NCBI GenBank assembly: GCA_024275485.1
Contig: JAJRZA010000066.1
Coordinates: 1-64,000 of the forward strand
Direction of reading: 5' to 3'
Length of the DNA stretch: 64,000 nt
From: Candidatus Krumholzibacteriota bacterium
GTDB lineage: Bacteria > Krumholzibacteriota > Krumholzibacteriia > LZORAL124-64-63
Below, one piece after another: positions 44,457 to 53,725 of the stretch. The position numbers and the translations under genes were made by a program. The notes beneath the pieces were generated by a model. It made no database searches, was not told the origin of the DNA, and saw only the letters and a program-made list of their open reading frames with translations. The number at the start of each line of letters is the position of its first letter. Position 1 is the stretch's first letter.

Positions 44457-45810
44457 GCAAGCCCTCCTGCAGATGGGATAATTCCTCTTCCAGGAAACTT
44501 GTCGTCGCCTTCCCCTCCAGGAAGACCGGATTGTCCAGCACCTCGAGGTGGAACGGCGTGCTGGTGGGCAGACCTTCGAACACACACTCGGTCAGGGCCC
44601 TTCGCATCCTTGCGACAGCTTCCTCACGATCTTTGCCATGGGTGATGATTTTGGCCAACAGCGAATCATAATAGGGAGGCACCATGTAGTCGGAATACAC
44701 GTGGGTGTCCACGCGGACTCCCGGTCCTCCCGGGGCATGATAGTAAAAAACCCGGCCGGGGCAGGGCATAAAGTTTCTTTCGGGGTTTTCAGCGTTGATC
44801 CGGCATTCGATGGCGTGGCCCTGAACCTTGATGTCATCTTGGGTAAAATCGAAGGCCTCACCGGCAGCCACCCGGATCATCCACTTCATCAGATCCACCC
44901 CGGTGACCATCTCGGTGACGGGGTGCTCCACCTGGATTCGGGTGTTCATCTCCATGAAGTAGAAACTGCCGTCTTCATGCAGCAGAAACTCCACGGTACC
45001 GGCGCTACGATAGCCGACAGCTTTGGCCAGCCGCACGGCTGCATCCCCCATGCGTTGGCGCAAATCATCGTCCACCGCAGGTGAAGGCGCCTCTTCCAGA
45101 AGTTTTTGATGACGTCGCTGAACAGAGCAATCCCGCTCACCGAAATGCAGCATGTGGCCGTGACTGTCACCCATCAACTGCACTTCCACGTGCCGGGGAT
45201 TGACCAGGTATTTTTCGATATAGACGGCATCGCTCACAAAAGAGGCCCCCGCTTCGGTGCGGGCTGCCACATAATTGACGCGCAGTTCATCTTCGTCCCG
45301 GGCAACGCGCATGCCTTTGCCTCCACCCCCGGCGGTGGCTTTGATGATGATCGGGTAGCCAAATTGTTCGGCAGCCAAAGCAGCCTCTTCCACAGTATCG
45401 ACCAAGCCGGTACCGGGCACTACCGGCACATTGGCGGCAATGGCCATGCTCTTGGCGGTGGCCTTATCCCCCATTTGACGAATTACGCCAGCCGAGGGGC
45501 CGATCCAGGTGAACTGGTCCTCCTCGCAGATTTGAGCAAATTCGGCATTTTCGGCCAGGAAGCCATAACCGGGATGGATGGCTTCGGCTCCGGTGATCTC
45601 CGCCGCAGCAATGATGTTGGGAATATTCAGGTAACTTTCAGCACTGGTATTTTTCCCCACACAGACGGATTCATCCGCATATTTCACATGCAGGCTGTCG
45701 GCATCGGCGCTGCTGTGAATGGCCACACTTTGCACACCGAGTTCACGGCAGGCACGCATGATGCGAAGAGCGATTTCGCCCCGGTTGGCAATGAGGATTT
45801 TATTGAACAT
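44428..45810 (-). CDS. accC: acetyl-CoA carboxylase biotin carboxylase subunit
   Basis: This 460-residue ATP-grasp enzyme carboxylates biotin on AccB. It shows FNKILIANRGEIALRIMRA at the N-terminus, IHPGYGFLAENAEFA, the ATP-grasp loop ATAGGGGKGMRVA, the metal-binding MEMNTRIQVEHPVTE and the C-terminal biotin-carboxylase domain. AGGAAG precedes the ATG by 5 nt. It is separated from accB by pilT and a terminator, which is unusual; a 29-residue small ORF lies just upstream. Confidence 0.95.
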   Translation of the reverse strand: MFNKILIANRGEIALRIMRACRELGVQSVAIHSSADADSLHVKYADESVCVGKNTSAESYLNIPNIIAAAEITGAEAIHPGYGFLAENAEFAQICEEDQFTWIGPSAGVIRQMGDKATAKSMAIAANVPVVPGTGLVDTVEEAALAAEQFGYPIIIKATAGGGGKGMRVARDEDELRVNYVAARTEAGASFVSDAVYIEKYLVNPRHVEVQLMGDSHGHMLHFGERDCSVQRRHQKLLEEAPSPAVDDDLRQRMGDAAVRLAKAVGYRSAGTVEFLLHEDGSFYFMEMNTRIQVEHPVTEMVTGVDLMKWMIRVAAGEAFDFTQDDIKVQGHAIECRINAENPERNFMPCPGRVFYYHAPGGPGVRVDTHVYSDYMVPPYYDSLLAKIITHGKDREEAVARMRRALTECVFEGLPTSTPFHLEVLDNPVFLEGKATTSFLEEELSHLQEGLRVRAKSEKA

Positions 45811-45846
45811 GCAGACTTCCTGTCCATTTAACGAAACAAGATACCG

Positions 45847-45936
45847 TCAGGTCGGCAGCCCCACAGCGACCGCATTCCCGGCACATGAAAATTCGATTTC
45901 ATGCTCGCTTTGTAGAACATCAAAACGAGAAGCCAT
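45847..45936 (-). CDS. possible small ORF upstream of accC
   Basis: This is a 29-residue frame with an ATG preceded by GGGAGG at good spacing. It begins MASRFDVLQSEHEIEF and ends in TGA 36 nt before accC. Within it, CATGAAA/TTTCATG (45884-45903) form a 7-bp inverted repeat around 6 nt. It might be a leader peptide or a small gene, or simply carry a regulatory hairpin for accC. The remainder of the 211-bp pilT-accC spacer shows no other feature. Confidence 0.35.
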   Translation of the reverse strand: MASRFDVLQSEHEIEFSCAGNAVAVGLPT

Positions 45937-46021
45937 ATTTTGGCCTCCCTGAGTGACAATATCAAGTGAAATTGGTCACCGAGACGACCATTTTCATCTT
46001 CCTGGTAAATTGTCTGCAGGA

Positions 46022-47161
46022 TCAGATACTGGAGATTTCCTGATTTGAATCGCTGGTAGGTTTTTCAAAGCGTTCCCAGGTGGTATCGCTGCTGGCTTGA
46101 ATCCCCTTCACCCGAAGAGCAAATTCATGCGGATTCGAACTCGCGTGGGTGGCCCCATCCAAATTGATTTTACCTTCTTTGTAGAGCTGCATCAGGGACT
46201 GGTCAAAGGTTTGCATCTGGTACTGGACAAAACCCTCCTGAATGGCCTGCCGAATCATGACAGTCTTTTCCGGTTCCCGGATATATTCGCGAATGGTTCC
46301 AGTAGCAATCAGGATTTCCGCAGCCACGAATCGATTCAAACCGTCGGCATCTGCCACCAGCCGCTGGGAGACAACCGCCTGCAGGGTCGAAGCCAACAGG
46401 AAGCGAATTTCTTGATGCTGGTGCGGGGGAAAGAACGAAATGATGCGACTGATGGTTTGTGTTGCATCAATGGTATGCATGGTGCTCAGCACCAGATGCC
46501 CGGTGTCGGCTGCCGTCAGTGCAATTTTCATGCTCTCGGCATCACGGATCTCTCCGATGAGAATAACATCAGGATCCTGTCTCAGGACATGCTTTAATGC
46601 GTCGGCGTAACTACCTGTATCACAACCTATTTCCCGTTGACTGATGATGCTCTTGCGATCCCTGTGCAAAAACTCGATAGGATCTTCGATGGTGATGACA
46701 TGGCGTGCAGATTCACGATTGATGATGTCAACGATGGACGCCAGGGTTGTCGATTTGCCACTGCCCACGGTCCCGGTTACCAAAACCATCCCACGAGGCT
46801 TCATGGCCAATGTTTTGACCACCGATGGCAAACCGAGTTCCTCGGTGGTTTTGATTTCCACTGGCACATGCCTGAAGACCATGGCAACGCTGCCCCTCTG
46901 AACGTAGAAATTGGCACGGAAGCGAGCCACTCCGGGCACCCCGAAGGCAAAATCGATTTCACGCGTATTTTCGAAGACTTCCCGTTGGGCGGGAGTCAGG
47001 ATTTGCTGGGCCACCGCGACCATGTCCTGAACCGAAGGCGGGCCGTATTGGGCGTGAATCAGGGTTCCGTTGATGCGCATCACTGGTGGCGTAGCCACTT
47101 TCAAATGCAAATCACTTGCTCCACGGCTGATCATTTCCTTCAGGATTTTCTTGATATCCAT
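46022..47161 (-). CDS. pilT: type IV pilus retraction ATPase PilT
   Basis: This hexameric AAA-type ATPase of about 379 residues drives pilus retraction. Motifs are GASDLHLK at the N-terminus, Walker A TGTVGSGKSTTLA, the Asp box ITIEDPIEFLH, Walker B DVILIGEIRDAE and the His box VLSTMHTIDA. The C-terminal retraction helix of PilT (AIRNLI) is represented by IRQAIQEG. The ATG at 47161 has GGAG 7 nt upstream; another ATG two codons earlier is possible. It lies alone between accB and accC, with no other pilus genes visible. Confidence 0.92.
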   Translation of the reverse strand: MDIKKILKEMISRGASDLHLKVATPPVMRINGTLIHAQYGPPSVQDMVAVAQQILTPAQREVFENTREIDFAFGVPGVARFRANFYVQRGSVAMVFRHVPVEIKTTEELGLPSVVKTLAMKPRGMVLVTGTVGSGKSTTLASIVDIINRESARHVITIEDPIEFLHRDRKSIISQREIGCDTGSYADALKHVLRQDPDVILIGEIRDAESMKIALTAADTGHLVLSTMHTIDATQTISRIISFFPPHQHQEIRFLLASTLQAVVSQRLVADADGLNRFVAAEILIATGTIREYIREPEKTVMIRQAIQEGFVQYQMQTFDQSLMQLYKEGKINLDGATHASSNPHEFALRVKGIQASSDTTWERFEKPTSDSNQEISSI

Positions 47162-47246
47162 CGTCATGCTCCGGGTTGGACAGTTGGGACATCATGTCCC
47201 GGGTATTCCTCTCTTCCTACTCTTCGGCACCAGCATTAACACCTTG

Positions 47247-47281
47247 AAAGAAAAACCCTGGGATCCCCATGGGTCCCAGGG
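47247..47281 (-). terminator. intrinsic terminator after accB
   Basis: On the minus strand CCCTGGGA and TCCCAGGG form an 8-bp stem with a small inner stem (CCCATGGG), followed by TTTTTCTTTC. It lies 48 nt after the accB stop and should end the efp-accB transcript before pilT. Confidence 0.85.
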
Positions 47282-47328
47282 CCTATTGCTTTCCGAAAAA
47301 GCAGCTTCCGGGCTGCAGTTGGGCAGGA

Positions 47329-47814
47329 TCAGTCGGGTTCCACCAGGAACAAAACCGCTTCGGCTTCCACCGGACTTCCGTTTTCAACCAGAATCTCCCG
47401 AATGGTGCCGGCAAATTCGGCATCGATCTCGTTCATCACCTTCATGGCCTCGATGATGCACAGGGTCTGCCCCACGGCGACATGGTCACCCACATCCACA
47501 AAAGGACCGTCTTCGGGTGAAGGAGCTCTATACAAAGTACCTACGATAGGTGAGCGTACATCCTTGAACTTGGCCCTGGCCGCTTCGGCGGCGGTCTCGG
47601 CAGGAGCAGCCGCTGCAGCAACAGGCGCCGGTACGGCAATCGGGGCAGGAGCAGGTGCAGTCATGAACATGGGCGCCGGAGCAAGAGCCGCCCCTGGAAC
47701 CGAATGAGCCGATTTTTGAATCCGAATGGTGGTGTCCTTGTGGATCACTTCCAGCTCTTCGATGCCACTATCTTCCACCATTTTTACCAATTCGCGAACC
47801 TTGCTGATATCCAT
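47329..47814 (-). CDS. accB: biotin carboxyl carrier protein of acetyl-CoA carboxylase
   Basis: This 161-residue carrier holds the biotin that shuttles CO2 between AccC and AccAD. The N-terminus [18 protein letters not shown] is standard. An Ala/Pro linker spans about residues 42-82, and the biotinyl domain has the lysine motif EAMKVMNEI with the thumb region [21 protein letters not shown]. The ATG at 47814 has AGAGG before it; an ATG 11 codons upstream (overlapping the efp stop by one base) is an alternative. It follows efp directly. Confidence 0.93.
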   Translation of the reverse strand: MDISKVRELVKMVEDSGIEELEVIHKDTTIRIQKSAHSVPGAALAPAPMFMTAPAPAPIAVPAPVAAAAAPAETAAEAARAKFKDVRSPIVGTLYRAPSPEDGPFVDVGDHVAVGQTLCIIEAMKVMNEIDAEFAGTIREILVENGSPVEAEAVLFLVEPD

Positions 47815-47846
47815 GTCAACCTCTCCGGAGGTTTCGGGTGAACTCA

Positions 47847-48404
47847 TCAGACTCTACCCAGGTATTTGCCTGTGCGGGAATCGATTTTTAGAACCTGGCC
47901 TTCTTCAATAAACAGGGGCACCTGGACCACTAGCCCGGACTCCATGGTGGCGGGTTTGCTCCCGCCCTGGGCTGTGTCGCCCCGCAGGCCGGGGGCTGTC
48001 TCCTTGACGGCCAGTTCCACGGTCTGGGGCGGTTCAACGGTCAGGGGATTGTCTTCCATCAGCAGAACACTGCAAATATCGCTTTCCTTGATGTAAGGAA
48101 TGACATCACCAAGCCCGTCCTTGTGCAACTGAATTTGTTCATAGGTTTCCGTATTCATGAAAACCAGAAAATCCCCATCGGGATACAGATACTGGTAAGG
48201 GCGTTTCTCAAGACGGACTTCCTCCACCTTTTCCCCTGCCCGGAAGGTGTGATCCACAACCTTGCCGTTTTCAATATTTTTCAACTTGGTACGAACAAAA
48301 GCGGGCCCTTTACCGGGCTTGACATGCTGGAACTCAACGATGGTCCACAGTCCGTTCTTGTGCCGCATTGTAAAGCCGTTGCGGAAATTGCTTGTATCTG
48401 CCAA
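47847..48404 (-). CDS. efp: elongation factor P
   Basis: EF-P rescues ribosomes stalled on polyproline. The body from TTG at 48404 gives 185 residues, the usual length: [29 protein letters not shown] (the tip loop, with Lys at the modifiable position) and the C-terminal [22 protein letters not shown] domain. The TTG is supported by AGAGG 8 nt upstream and by family length. An ATG at 48467 would add 21 residues (MRITVTGLVDPAQESKREALP), with GAGG before it. A Lys tip suggests EpmA-type lysylation or no modification, not the rhamnosyl-Arg type. Confidence 0.93.
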   Translation of the reverse strand: MADTSNFRNGFTMRHKNGLWTIVEFQHVKPGKGPAFVRTKLKNIENGKVVDHTFRAGEKVEEVRLEKRPYQYLYPDGDFLVFMNTETYEQIQLHKDGLGDVIPYIKESDICSVLLMEDNPLTVEPPQTVELAVKETAPGLRGDTAQGGSKPATMESGLVVQVPLFIEEGQVLKIDSRTGKYLGRV

Positions 48405-48591
48405 GGGAAGGGCCTCTCTTTTGCTTTCCTGAGCCGGATCCACTAGTCCGGTTACTGTAATTCTCATCCAATCCTCAACCGAATCTCCACATTTTCTTCA
48501 CAATTTACTCAAGAAGGTTCCGGATGGACCGCCTATTGATAACACGAAGGGGCCACAATGGCAATCCTGGATCAATACCGGCAACCCTTCA

Positions 48592-49047
48592 CTACACAGA
48601 CAGAAGCTGGGCCATCCCCTCAAGAGCCAGCCGGTATCCATGGACACCAAACCCAAACACTCCGGAATCGACCACTCCAGCCAGAAGATTGGTTTGACGA
48701 AACTCCTCGCGAGCCGTTGGATTCGTCAAGTGAATTTCAATGACCGGGACCTCCACAGCCGCCACCGCATCGCGCAAGGCAACCGAGGTATGGGTGTAGG
48801 CCGCGGCATTGATGATGATGCCGTCAGCCTGATCACTGGCCTGATGAACAAGGCGAACCAAGGAGCCTTCTCCGTCCTCCTGGACAAAGTCGATTTCAAG
48901 GTCAAGATCCTGCCCCCAGCTGCGGCAAAGATCACCCAGCTCCTGCCAGGTTGTCAGGCCATAGATACCCGGCTCACGCAGACCCAGCCGCCCAAGGTTG
49001 GGGCCACCCAGAATCATCACCTGTTTTTTGGCAGATGCAGCGTTCAT
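48592..49047 (-). CDS. aroQ: type II 3-dehydroquinate dehydratase
   Basis: This 151-residue dodecameric enzyme dehydrates 3-dehydroquinate in the shikimate route. Family landmarks are GGPNLGRLGLREPGIYG (the catalytic Tyr on its loop), INAAAYTHTSVALRDA, and EIHLTNPTAREEFR with the catalytic His. The N-terminal GPN motif is slightly divergent. Its ATG overlaps the TPR gene stop (ATGA). aroQ upstream of efp-accB is a common gene order. Confidence 0.9.
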   Translation of the reverse strand: MNAASAKKQVMILGGPNLGRLGLREPGIYGLTTWQELGDLCRSWGQDLDLEIDFVQEDGEGSLVRLVHQASDQADGIIINAAAYTHTSVALRDAVAAVEVPVIEIHLTNPTAREEFRQTNLLAGVVDSGVFGFGVHGYRLALEGMAQLLSV

Positions 49048-49811
49048 GACGCATGGTCCTCATCTGATTTCAATTTATTGATCCACTCACCAAACTGTTT
49101 CTTCTGGGATTCTCTCATTTTAACCCGAGTTTCACCGGTGGGAAGTTCGAATTTTCCTGGATTCCCGCAAACGCCACCTGGTTCCTCAGGTCGCCCCAGC
49201 CCAGCCTTGAGTTGATCCATGCGCTGCTTAACATCCTGTCGATCGGGGTTATTTTCATGCATGCGTTGCAGAGCCGTCAAGGCTTTGTCCACATACCCCT
49301 GTGCCACCATGATGTCCACAAGGGTCATGGTGGCCAGACCATCACCGTTGGCGTCATCAGGAGCGACCTCCTCGGCAGGAGGCTGTTTGTCGGCATCTGA
49401 AGCCAGTCTATCACGAGCATCAGCCAGCAGTTTGGGCCATTCCAGCTGCTCCGGTTCAATTTCAACCAAATGTTCCAACAGGGGCAGCGCGTGAGTAAAG
49501 GCATCACGATGCAGAAAATTCTCCGCGAGGGTACGCAAAACAACAAAGTTGTCGGGACTCAGGTCCAAAACCCGTTGCAAAACCTTGACTCCATGGTTCT
49601 GACGACCCGCCTGAAGAAGTGTTTGGCCCAGAACCACCATGGCTGCCTGATGTCCCGGATTGCGGGACAGCCCATCCTCGAGCAGAATCAGGGCCTCCTC
49701 CAATTCACCATTTTTCAACAACAGATCCGCCAGGGGCACATATATCCTGGATTGGGGATCTTCCAACAGGATTTCCCGGTAACGAGCAATTCTATCGGCC
49801 ATTTCAACCAC
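49044..49811 (-). CDS. TPR-repeat protein
   Basis: This protein of about 255 residues has tetratricopeptide repeats across roughly residues 10-150 and 160-205, visible as YREILLEDPQSRIYVPLADLL, LLEDGLSRNPGHQAAMVVLG and VLQRVLDLSPDNFVVLRTLA. An Asp/Glu/Ala-rich stretch breaks the repeat array, and the C-terminus is charged. There is no signal peptide, so it is probably cytosolic. The GTG at 49811 has GGGAG 6 nt upstream; an ATG three codons later (49802) is an alternative. The function is unknown; it may scaffold a complex. Confidence 0.75.
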   Translation of the reverse strand: MVEMADRIARYREILLEDPQSRIYVPLADLLLKNGELEEALILLEDGLSRNPGHQAAMVVLGQTLLQAGRQNHGVKVLQRVLDLSPDNFVVLRTLAENFLHRDAFTHALPLLEHLVEIEPEQLEWPKLLADARDRLASDADKQPPAEEVAPDDANGDGLATMTLVDIMVAQGYVDKALTALQRMHENNPDRQDVKQRMDQLKAGLGRPEEPGGVCGNPGKFELPTGETRVKMRESQKKQFGEWINKLKSDEDHAS

Positions 49812-49822
49812 GAAAAACTCCC

Positions 49823-51481
49823 TCAATCCATCTTGCCCAGGGTTTCCCCCACGGCTTCCATGTCCCGCCAAAGGCCTACAGTCAATTCCAGAGGCAGATT
49901 CGCTTGCAATTCCTTCAGTAAGGCCGATTCGGTAGCTATGGCCTCTTCGTCGTCATCGGCAGTGAAACCACCGAAACAACGGTTGCCACCGTCGAGCACG
50001 GCACTGGCTGCCTTGCGGGCAAAAACCCGGCTCATGTCGGAAAAATGCCTGGCCTGGCCATCGCCTTGGTCGGTCAAACGGGCAGCCTTGGTGCTCAAAG
50101 CCATGGCCACTTCGCAAATGGTCATCATGTCGGCCATGGCAAACATGACGATCTGGTTGCGGGTCAGCCGCCCCTTGTGCAGATGCTGCACAACGGAGTT
50201 CAGCCCTCGCACGGCCGCGGCCAGAATCTTCCCACCAACCTGGGAATTTTTTTCATGCAGTTCGTCCATGGCAACAGCCAGATCTTCGTAGAACTGCCCC
50301 TTGGACCGTACCGTTTGTTTCCAGCGGAACATGCCGATAATGCTTTGCTGAATTTCACTGGTTCCCTCGTAGATGGTTGTGATGCGCACATCGCGATACA
50401 TCTTCTCAACCATGTACTCACGGGTATAACCGTATCCACCAAGAGCCTGGATGGAATCGCCGGCCGCTTTCAACCCCGCTTCGGTGCACCAGAATTTTGC
50501 AATGCTACCTTCGGTGGCCAAATCGTGGTTGCCGTTGTCGATGGTCAACGATGACTGCTCGCAATAGGCCCGGCCCGCTTCCAGGTCAATCCAGTTTTCC
50601 ACCAGCAATTTGAAGCGGTATCCCTGTTTTTCGAAAATCGGGGCCCCAAACTGTTCCCGGGTCTTGGCATAAGCCAGGGCACGCTCAAGAGGAGCCTGTC
50701 CACCACCAAGGCCAAAGGCCCCCACCATCAAGCGGGTGTAGCCAAAGACCGCGTTGGCCTGCTTGAGGCCCTGTCCTTCTACCATCCCGATCAGATTTTC
50801 CGCCGGGACTTCAACGTCTTCCAGCACAACGCCGGTGGTATTGCTGGCACGGATACCGTGTTTGTCTTCATGGCGCCCAGTCTCCAAACCGGGCGTATCC
50901 CGTTCCACCACAAAAAAACTGAGGCCTCCAGGCGTTTTGGCCAAAACCGTGTAAAGCTGGGCAACACCACCATTGGTGATGAACTGTTTGGTCCCATTCA
51001 GACGGTACCCGGTTAAATTGCCTTCAGGATCAAGAATCTGGTCCGCAGTAGTTTGCACGCCGGCGACATTGCTGCCCGCTGAAGGCTCGGTGACGGCGTA
51101 GGCAACAATCATCCCTTCGGCAGCAATGCGACACAGCCATTTCTGCTTTTGGGTATCAGTGCCCCCTACCAGAATGGGATCGGTGCCCAGGCAGATGGCC
51201 AGAAAGGCCGTGGCCACACCCAAATCAATTTTGGCCATTTCTTCACTGACCTTGCAGATGTCACGGGCACCGCCACCCAGCCCTCCGACATCTTCGGGCA
51301 GAAACACCAAATGCAGCCCAACATCGGGCGACAGCAATTTTTTTATGACATCTTCAGGAAATTCATCTTTTTCATCCAGTTCAAGAATGTATTCATCGGG
51401 CAGCTCGCGGGCAGTGACCTGCTTAAGGGTTTGCACGACCATGTCGCACATTTCGGCAGACAATCCAGCGGGGACGTTCAT
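49823..51481 (-). CDS. acyl-CoA dehydrogenase family protein
   Basis: This 552-residue FAD-dependent dehydrogenase oxidises acyl-CoA or a related thioester. The signature VTEPSAGSNVAGVQTTA is near residue 140, and KQFITNGG binds FAD. The C-terminal domain has QALGGYGYTREYMVEK and the catalytic base in TIYEGTSEIQ. The protein is longer than the usual 380-400 residues, with an extra helical C-terminal domain as in the very-long-chain and some bacterial subtypes. The substrate is unknown. AGAGG lies 9 nt before the ATG. Confidence 0.88.
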   Translation of the reverse strand: MNVPAGLSAEMCDMVVQTLKQVTARELPDEYILELDEKDEFPEDVIKKLLSPDVGLHLVFLPEDVGGLGGGARDICKVSEEMAKIDLGVATAFLAICLGTDPILVGGTDTQKQKWLCRIAAEGMIVAYAVTEPSAGSNVAGVQTTADQILDPEGNLTGYRLNGTKQFITNGGVAQLYTVLAKTPGGLSFFVVERDTPGLETGRHEDKHGIRASNTTGVVLEDVEVPAENLIGMVEGQGLKQANAVFGYTRLMVGAFGLGGGQAPLERALAYAKTREQFGAPIFEKQGYRFKLLVENWIDLEAGRAYCEQSSLTIDNGNHDLATEGSIAKFWCTEAGLKAAGDSIQALGGYGYTREYMVEKMYRDVRITTIYEGTSEIQQSIIGMFRWKQTVRSKGQFYEDLAVAMDELHEKNSQVGGKILAAAVRGLNSVVQHLHKGRLTRNQIVMFAMADMMTICEVAMALSTKAARLTDQGDGQARHFSDMSRVFARKAASAVLDGGNRCFGGFTADDDEEAIATESALLKELQANLPLELTVGLWRDMEAVGETLGKMD

Positions 51482-51555
51482 GAACTTTTCCTCTCCATGT
51501 GACAGAAGGCGACTCCGTGAGCCCCCAATTCAGTTTCATTTCAGATGAGCTGCGC

Positions 51556-52467
51556 TCAGGGGATTGTGATGCTGCCAGTACCTACCAGAACACAGCCACC
51601 ACCTACGGTGATGTTGCGCGCCTTGCCGTCGACAACCTCGGCTTCTACAATAATTTTGCTGGGACGCCCCATCTCAAAACCCTGCTCGCAGATGATGGTG
51701 ATTTTCGGCGCCAACTTCACCAGACGATGTTTCACCAGGTAGGCCACCAGCGCACCAGCAGCCGATCCACTGGCCGGATCCTCGGGGATGCCGAAATGTG
51801 GGGCGAACATTCGGCAATGCACAGTGCTCTCGTCAAGAGTAGTTTCGCAGGTGAAAACAAAAAGATCACCAAATCCAAGGTCCGCGGCGATGGCATCGGC
51901 ATCCCGCCTCCGCAGTTTTATTCTCTCCATGGTTTCCAAACTGCCCACTGGTACAATGTGAATGGGCAATCCCGTAGAGATCACTTCGCAGGGAAGTCCT
52001 GTGATGGCAATTTCCTCTTCAGCCAACCCCAGGGTAGAGGCAACTTTTCTGCGATGGTAATATTGCCCCAGAAAATCAGGGGAATCCTGCTGCAGACTGT
52101 AAATCCGGCCTTCTTCATCATCCCGAGAATATACAAAAAAATTCCCGGCTTCCAGTTCCCAGATAAAACTGTCCGGGGTGCCATCCGCATCCCGTTTACC
52201 CAAGTAATCCATGGCAAAGGTCGCGCCCAAAACCGAGTGGCCGGCAAAGGGGATCTCCGCCGCAGGGGTAAATACACGCAACCCCGCCCGGTCAGCCCCT
52301 CCACTGCGGGCAGGAAGGACAAAAGCAGTTTCTCCACAACCCATCTCCAGAGCCAGCTTTTGCATGAGCTTTTCGGGGACCAGATCACCTCTTGTGAATA
52401 GGTTTAAGCGACTGCCGCCAAACGGTTCCGAGGTGAAAACATCAACGATCAGATAATCCAGGTTCAT
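51556..52467 (-). CDS. PhzF family isomerase
   Basis: This 303-residue protein has the PhzF/diaminopimelate-epimerase-like fold. The catalytic Glu is in GCGETAFVLP, the AGHSVLGA motif follows, and EDPASGSAAGALVAYL is the second conserved loop. PhzF proper isomerises a phenazine precursor, but most family members act on other small molecules. No phenazine genes are near. The ribosome site is weak. The 170-bp spacer upstream (52468-52637) holds a TTGGTTG/CAACCAA stem-loop and no gene. Confidence 0.85.
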   Translation of the reverse strand: MNLDYLIVDVFTSEPFGGSRLNLFTRGDLVPEKLMQKLALEMGCGETAFVLPARSGGADRAGLRVFTPAAEIPFAGHSVLGATFAMDYLGKRDADGTPDSFIWELEAGNFFVYSRDDEEGRIYSLQQDSPDFLGQYYHRRKVASTLGLAEEEIAITGLPCEVISTGLPIHIVPVGSLETMERIKLRRRDADAIAADLGFGDLFVFTCETTLDESTVHCRMFAPHFGIPEDPASGSAAGALVAYLVKHRLVKLAPKITIICEQGFEMGRPSKIIVEAEVVDGKARNITVGGGCVLVGTGSITIP

Positions 52468-52637
52468 TTTCTGGTTGGGCCTTGGTATTGGTGATAATTA
52501 AAGGGGCAGACTTTATGCATGCCCAGAGGGAGGAATCTAGCACAACCCGCCCCAGCAACCAAGTCCTTTGGTTGGTCCCAAAAATTGTTTTCAGGCTTCT
52601 GGAGTTGAAGTTCCAGGGTTTCTTGGCTTTCGGAAGA

Positions 52638-53039
52638 TCAGGAACATTCTCTGGGGCCCGGTTTTTGGATCAACACCGTGGCAGTGGCAAAATCTTTTTC
52701 GTGGCTGATGGAGACAAGGCACTCCCCTCCCCCAATTCTAGCCAGCCCTTCTGCCGCACGTCCATGCAACCGAAGCGACACCGGACCTTCGGCAGAACGA
52801 ATCACTTCTATATCCCCATAAGGGATATGTCCAACAGGTCCACCCAAAGCCTTTAGGAAAGCCTCTTTGGCTGCCCAGCGCCCGGCCAGGGATGCTGCCT
52901 GACCCAGGCCGCGAGTGGCAGCCCAAGCGACTTCTCCAGGTTGAAAGCAACGCTTCAGGAATCGGTCACCGTGCCGGGCAATCAAATCAGCGATGCGGGA
53001 CACCGAAACTATGTCCGTGCCCAGGCCTGAAATTTTCAA
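52638..53039 (-). CDS. acpS: holo-[acyl-carrier-protein] synthase
   Basis: This 133-residue enzyme transfers the phosphopantetheine arm of CoA to ACP. Key motifs are GTDIVSVSRI with the Mg2+-binding Asp, and RWAAKEAFLKALGG with the catalytic Glu-Lys. The C-terminus reads VSISHEKDFATATV. The TTG start overlaps the sugar-transferase stop (TTGA) and has AGGAAGGG upstream. CoaE at 34815 makes its CoA donor. Confidence 0.88.
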   Translation of the reverse strand: MKISGLGTDIVSVSRIADLIARHGDRFLKRCFQPGEVAWAATRGLGQAASLAGRWAAKEAFLKALGGPVGHIPYGDIEVIRSAEGPVSLRLHGRAAEGLARIGGGECLVSISHEKDFATATVLIQKPGPRECS

Positions 53040-53725
53040 TAGGCACCCTTCCTCTCGATCACGGCCGGCAGGGTGCGGGCCAAAATTTTTAGATCCAAGA
53101 TAATGCTGCGGTTTTTGACATATTCGAGATCCAGTTCCATCCACTCCAAAAAATCAAGATGGCTGCGTCCGGATACCTGCCACAAACAGGTCAGCCCCGG
53201 TTTGACCAGCAGTCGTTGGGCCTGTTTCGGGGTGTAGTCGGCCACCTCTGAGGGAATCTGGGGTCGAGGACCGATAACGCTCATGTCGCCTATTAGGATG
53301 TTGAACAGTTGAGGGAATTCATCCAGGCTGCTGCGTCTCAGGAATCGCCCCACGCCCGTAATGCGAGGGTCATCTTTGATTTTAAAAGCAGCACCCGTGG
53401 CTTCATTGAGGTGGGCCAATTCCGTTTTCAAAGCCTCGGCATCCACCAGCATGGACCGGAATTTGTAGCATCCAAATAATTTTCCCCGATGCCCCACACG
53501 TTGCTGTTTGAAGAGAATTGGCCCTTTGCTCTCGAGTTTGATCAGCAGCACGATGAATGGGAAAAGTGGCATCAACAAAACCAGCCCACCAAAAGCGGCC
53601 GCCAGATCAAAAAGGCGCTTGATAAGACGGTACACAAAGGGATCTCTGCCCGAAAGCAGACCACCGTCGCCCTGGACAAATGCCTGAAATTTCTGGTGAT
53701 CCCCGTAATAATTATCAGCGCTCAT
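53036..53725 (-). CDS. undecaprenyl-phosphate sugar-phosphate transferase
   Basis: This protein of about 229 residues from the bacterial sugar transferase (WbaP/WcaJ C-terminal) family primes O-antigen or exopolysaccharide repeat units on undecaprenyl phosphate. It has a re-entrant hydrophobic segment (about residues 30-60), FGCYKFRSMLVDAEAL, the catalytic DDPRITGVGRFLRRSSLDE region, and the C-terminal GDMSVIGPRPQIPSE and KPGLTCLWQVSGRS. The start overlaps the GT39 gene end by about 11 nt. It likely starts the glycan made by this cluster. Confidence 0.9.
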   Translation of the reverse strand: MSADNYYGDHQKFQAFVQGDGGLLSGRDPFVYRLIKRLFDLAAAFGGLVLLMPLFPFIVLLIKLESKGPILFKQQRVGHRGKLFGCYKFRSMLVDAEALKTELAHLNEATGAAFKIKDDPRITGVGRFLRRSSLDEFPQLFNILIGDMSVIGPRPQIPSEVADYTPKQAQRLLVKPGLTCLWQVSGRSHLDFLEWMELDLEYVKNRSIILDLKILARTLPAVIERKGAY

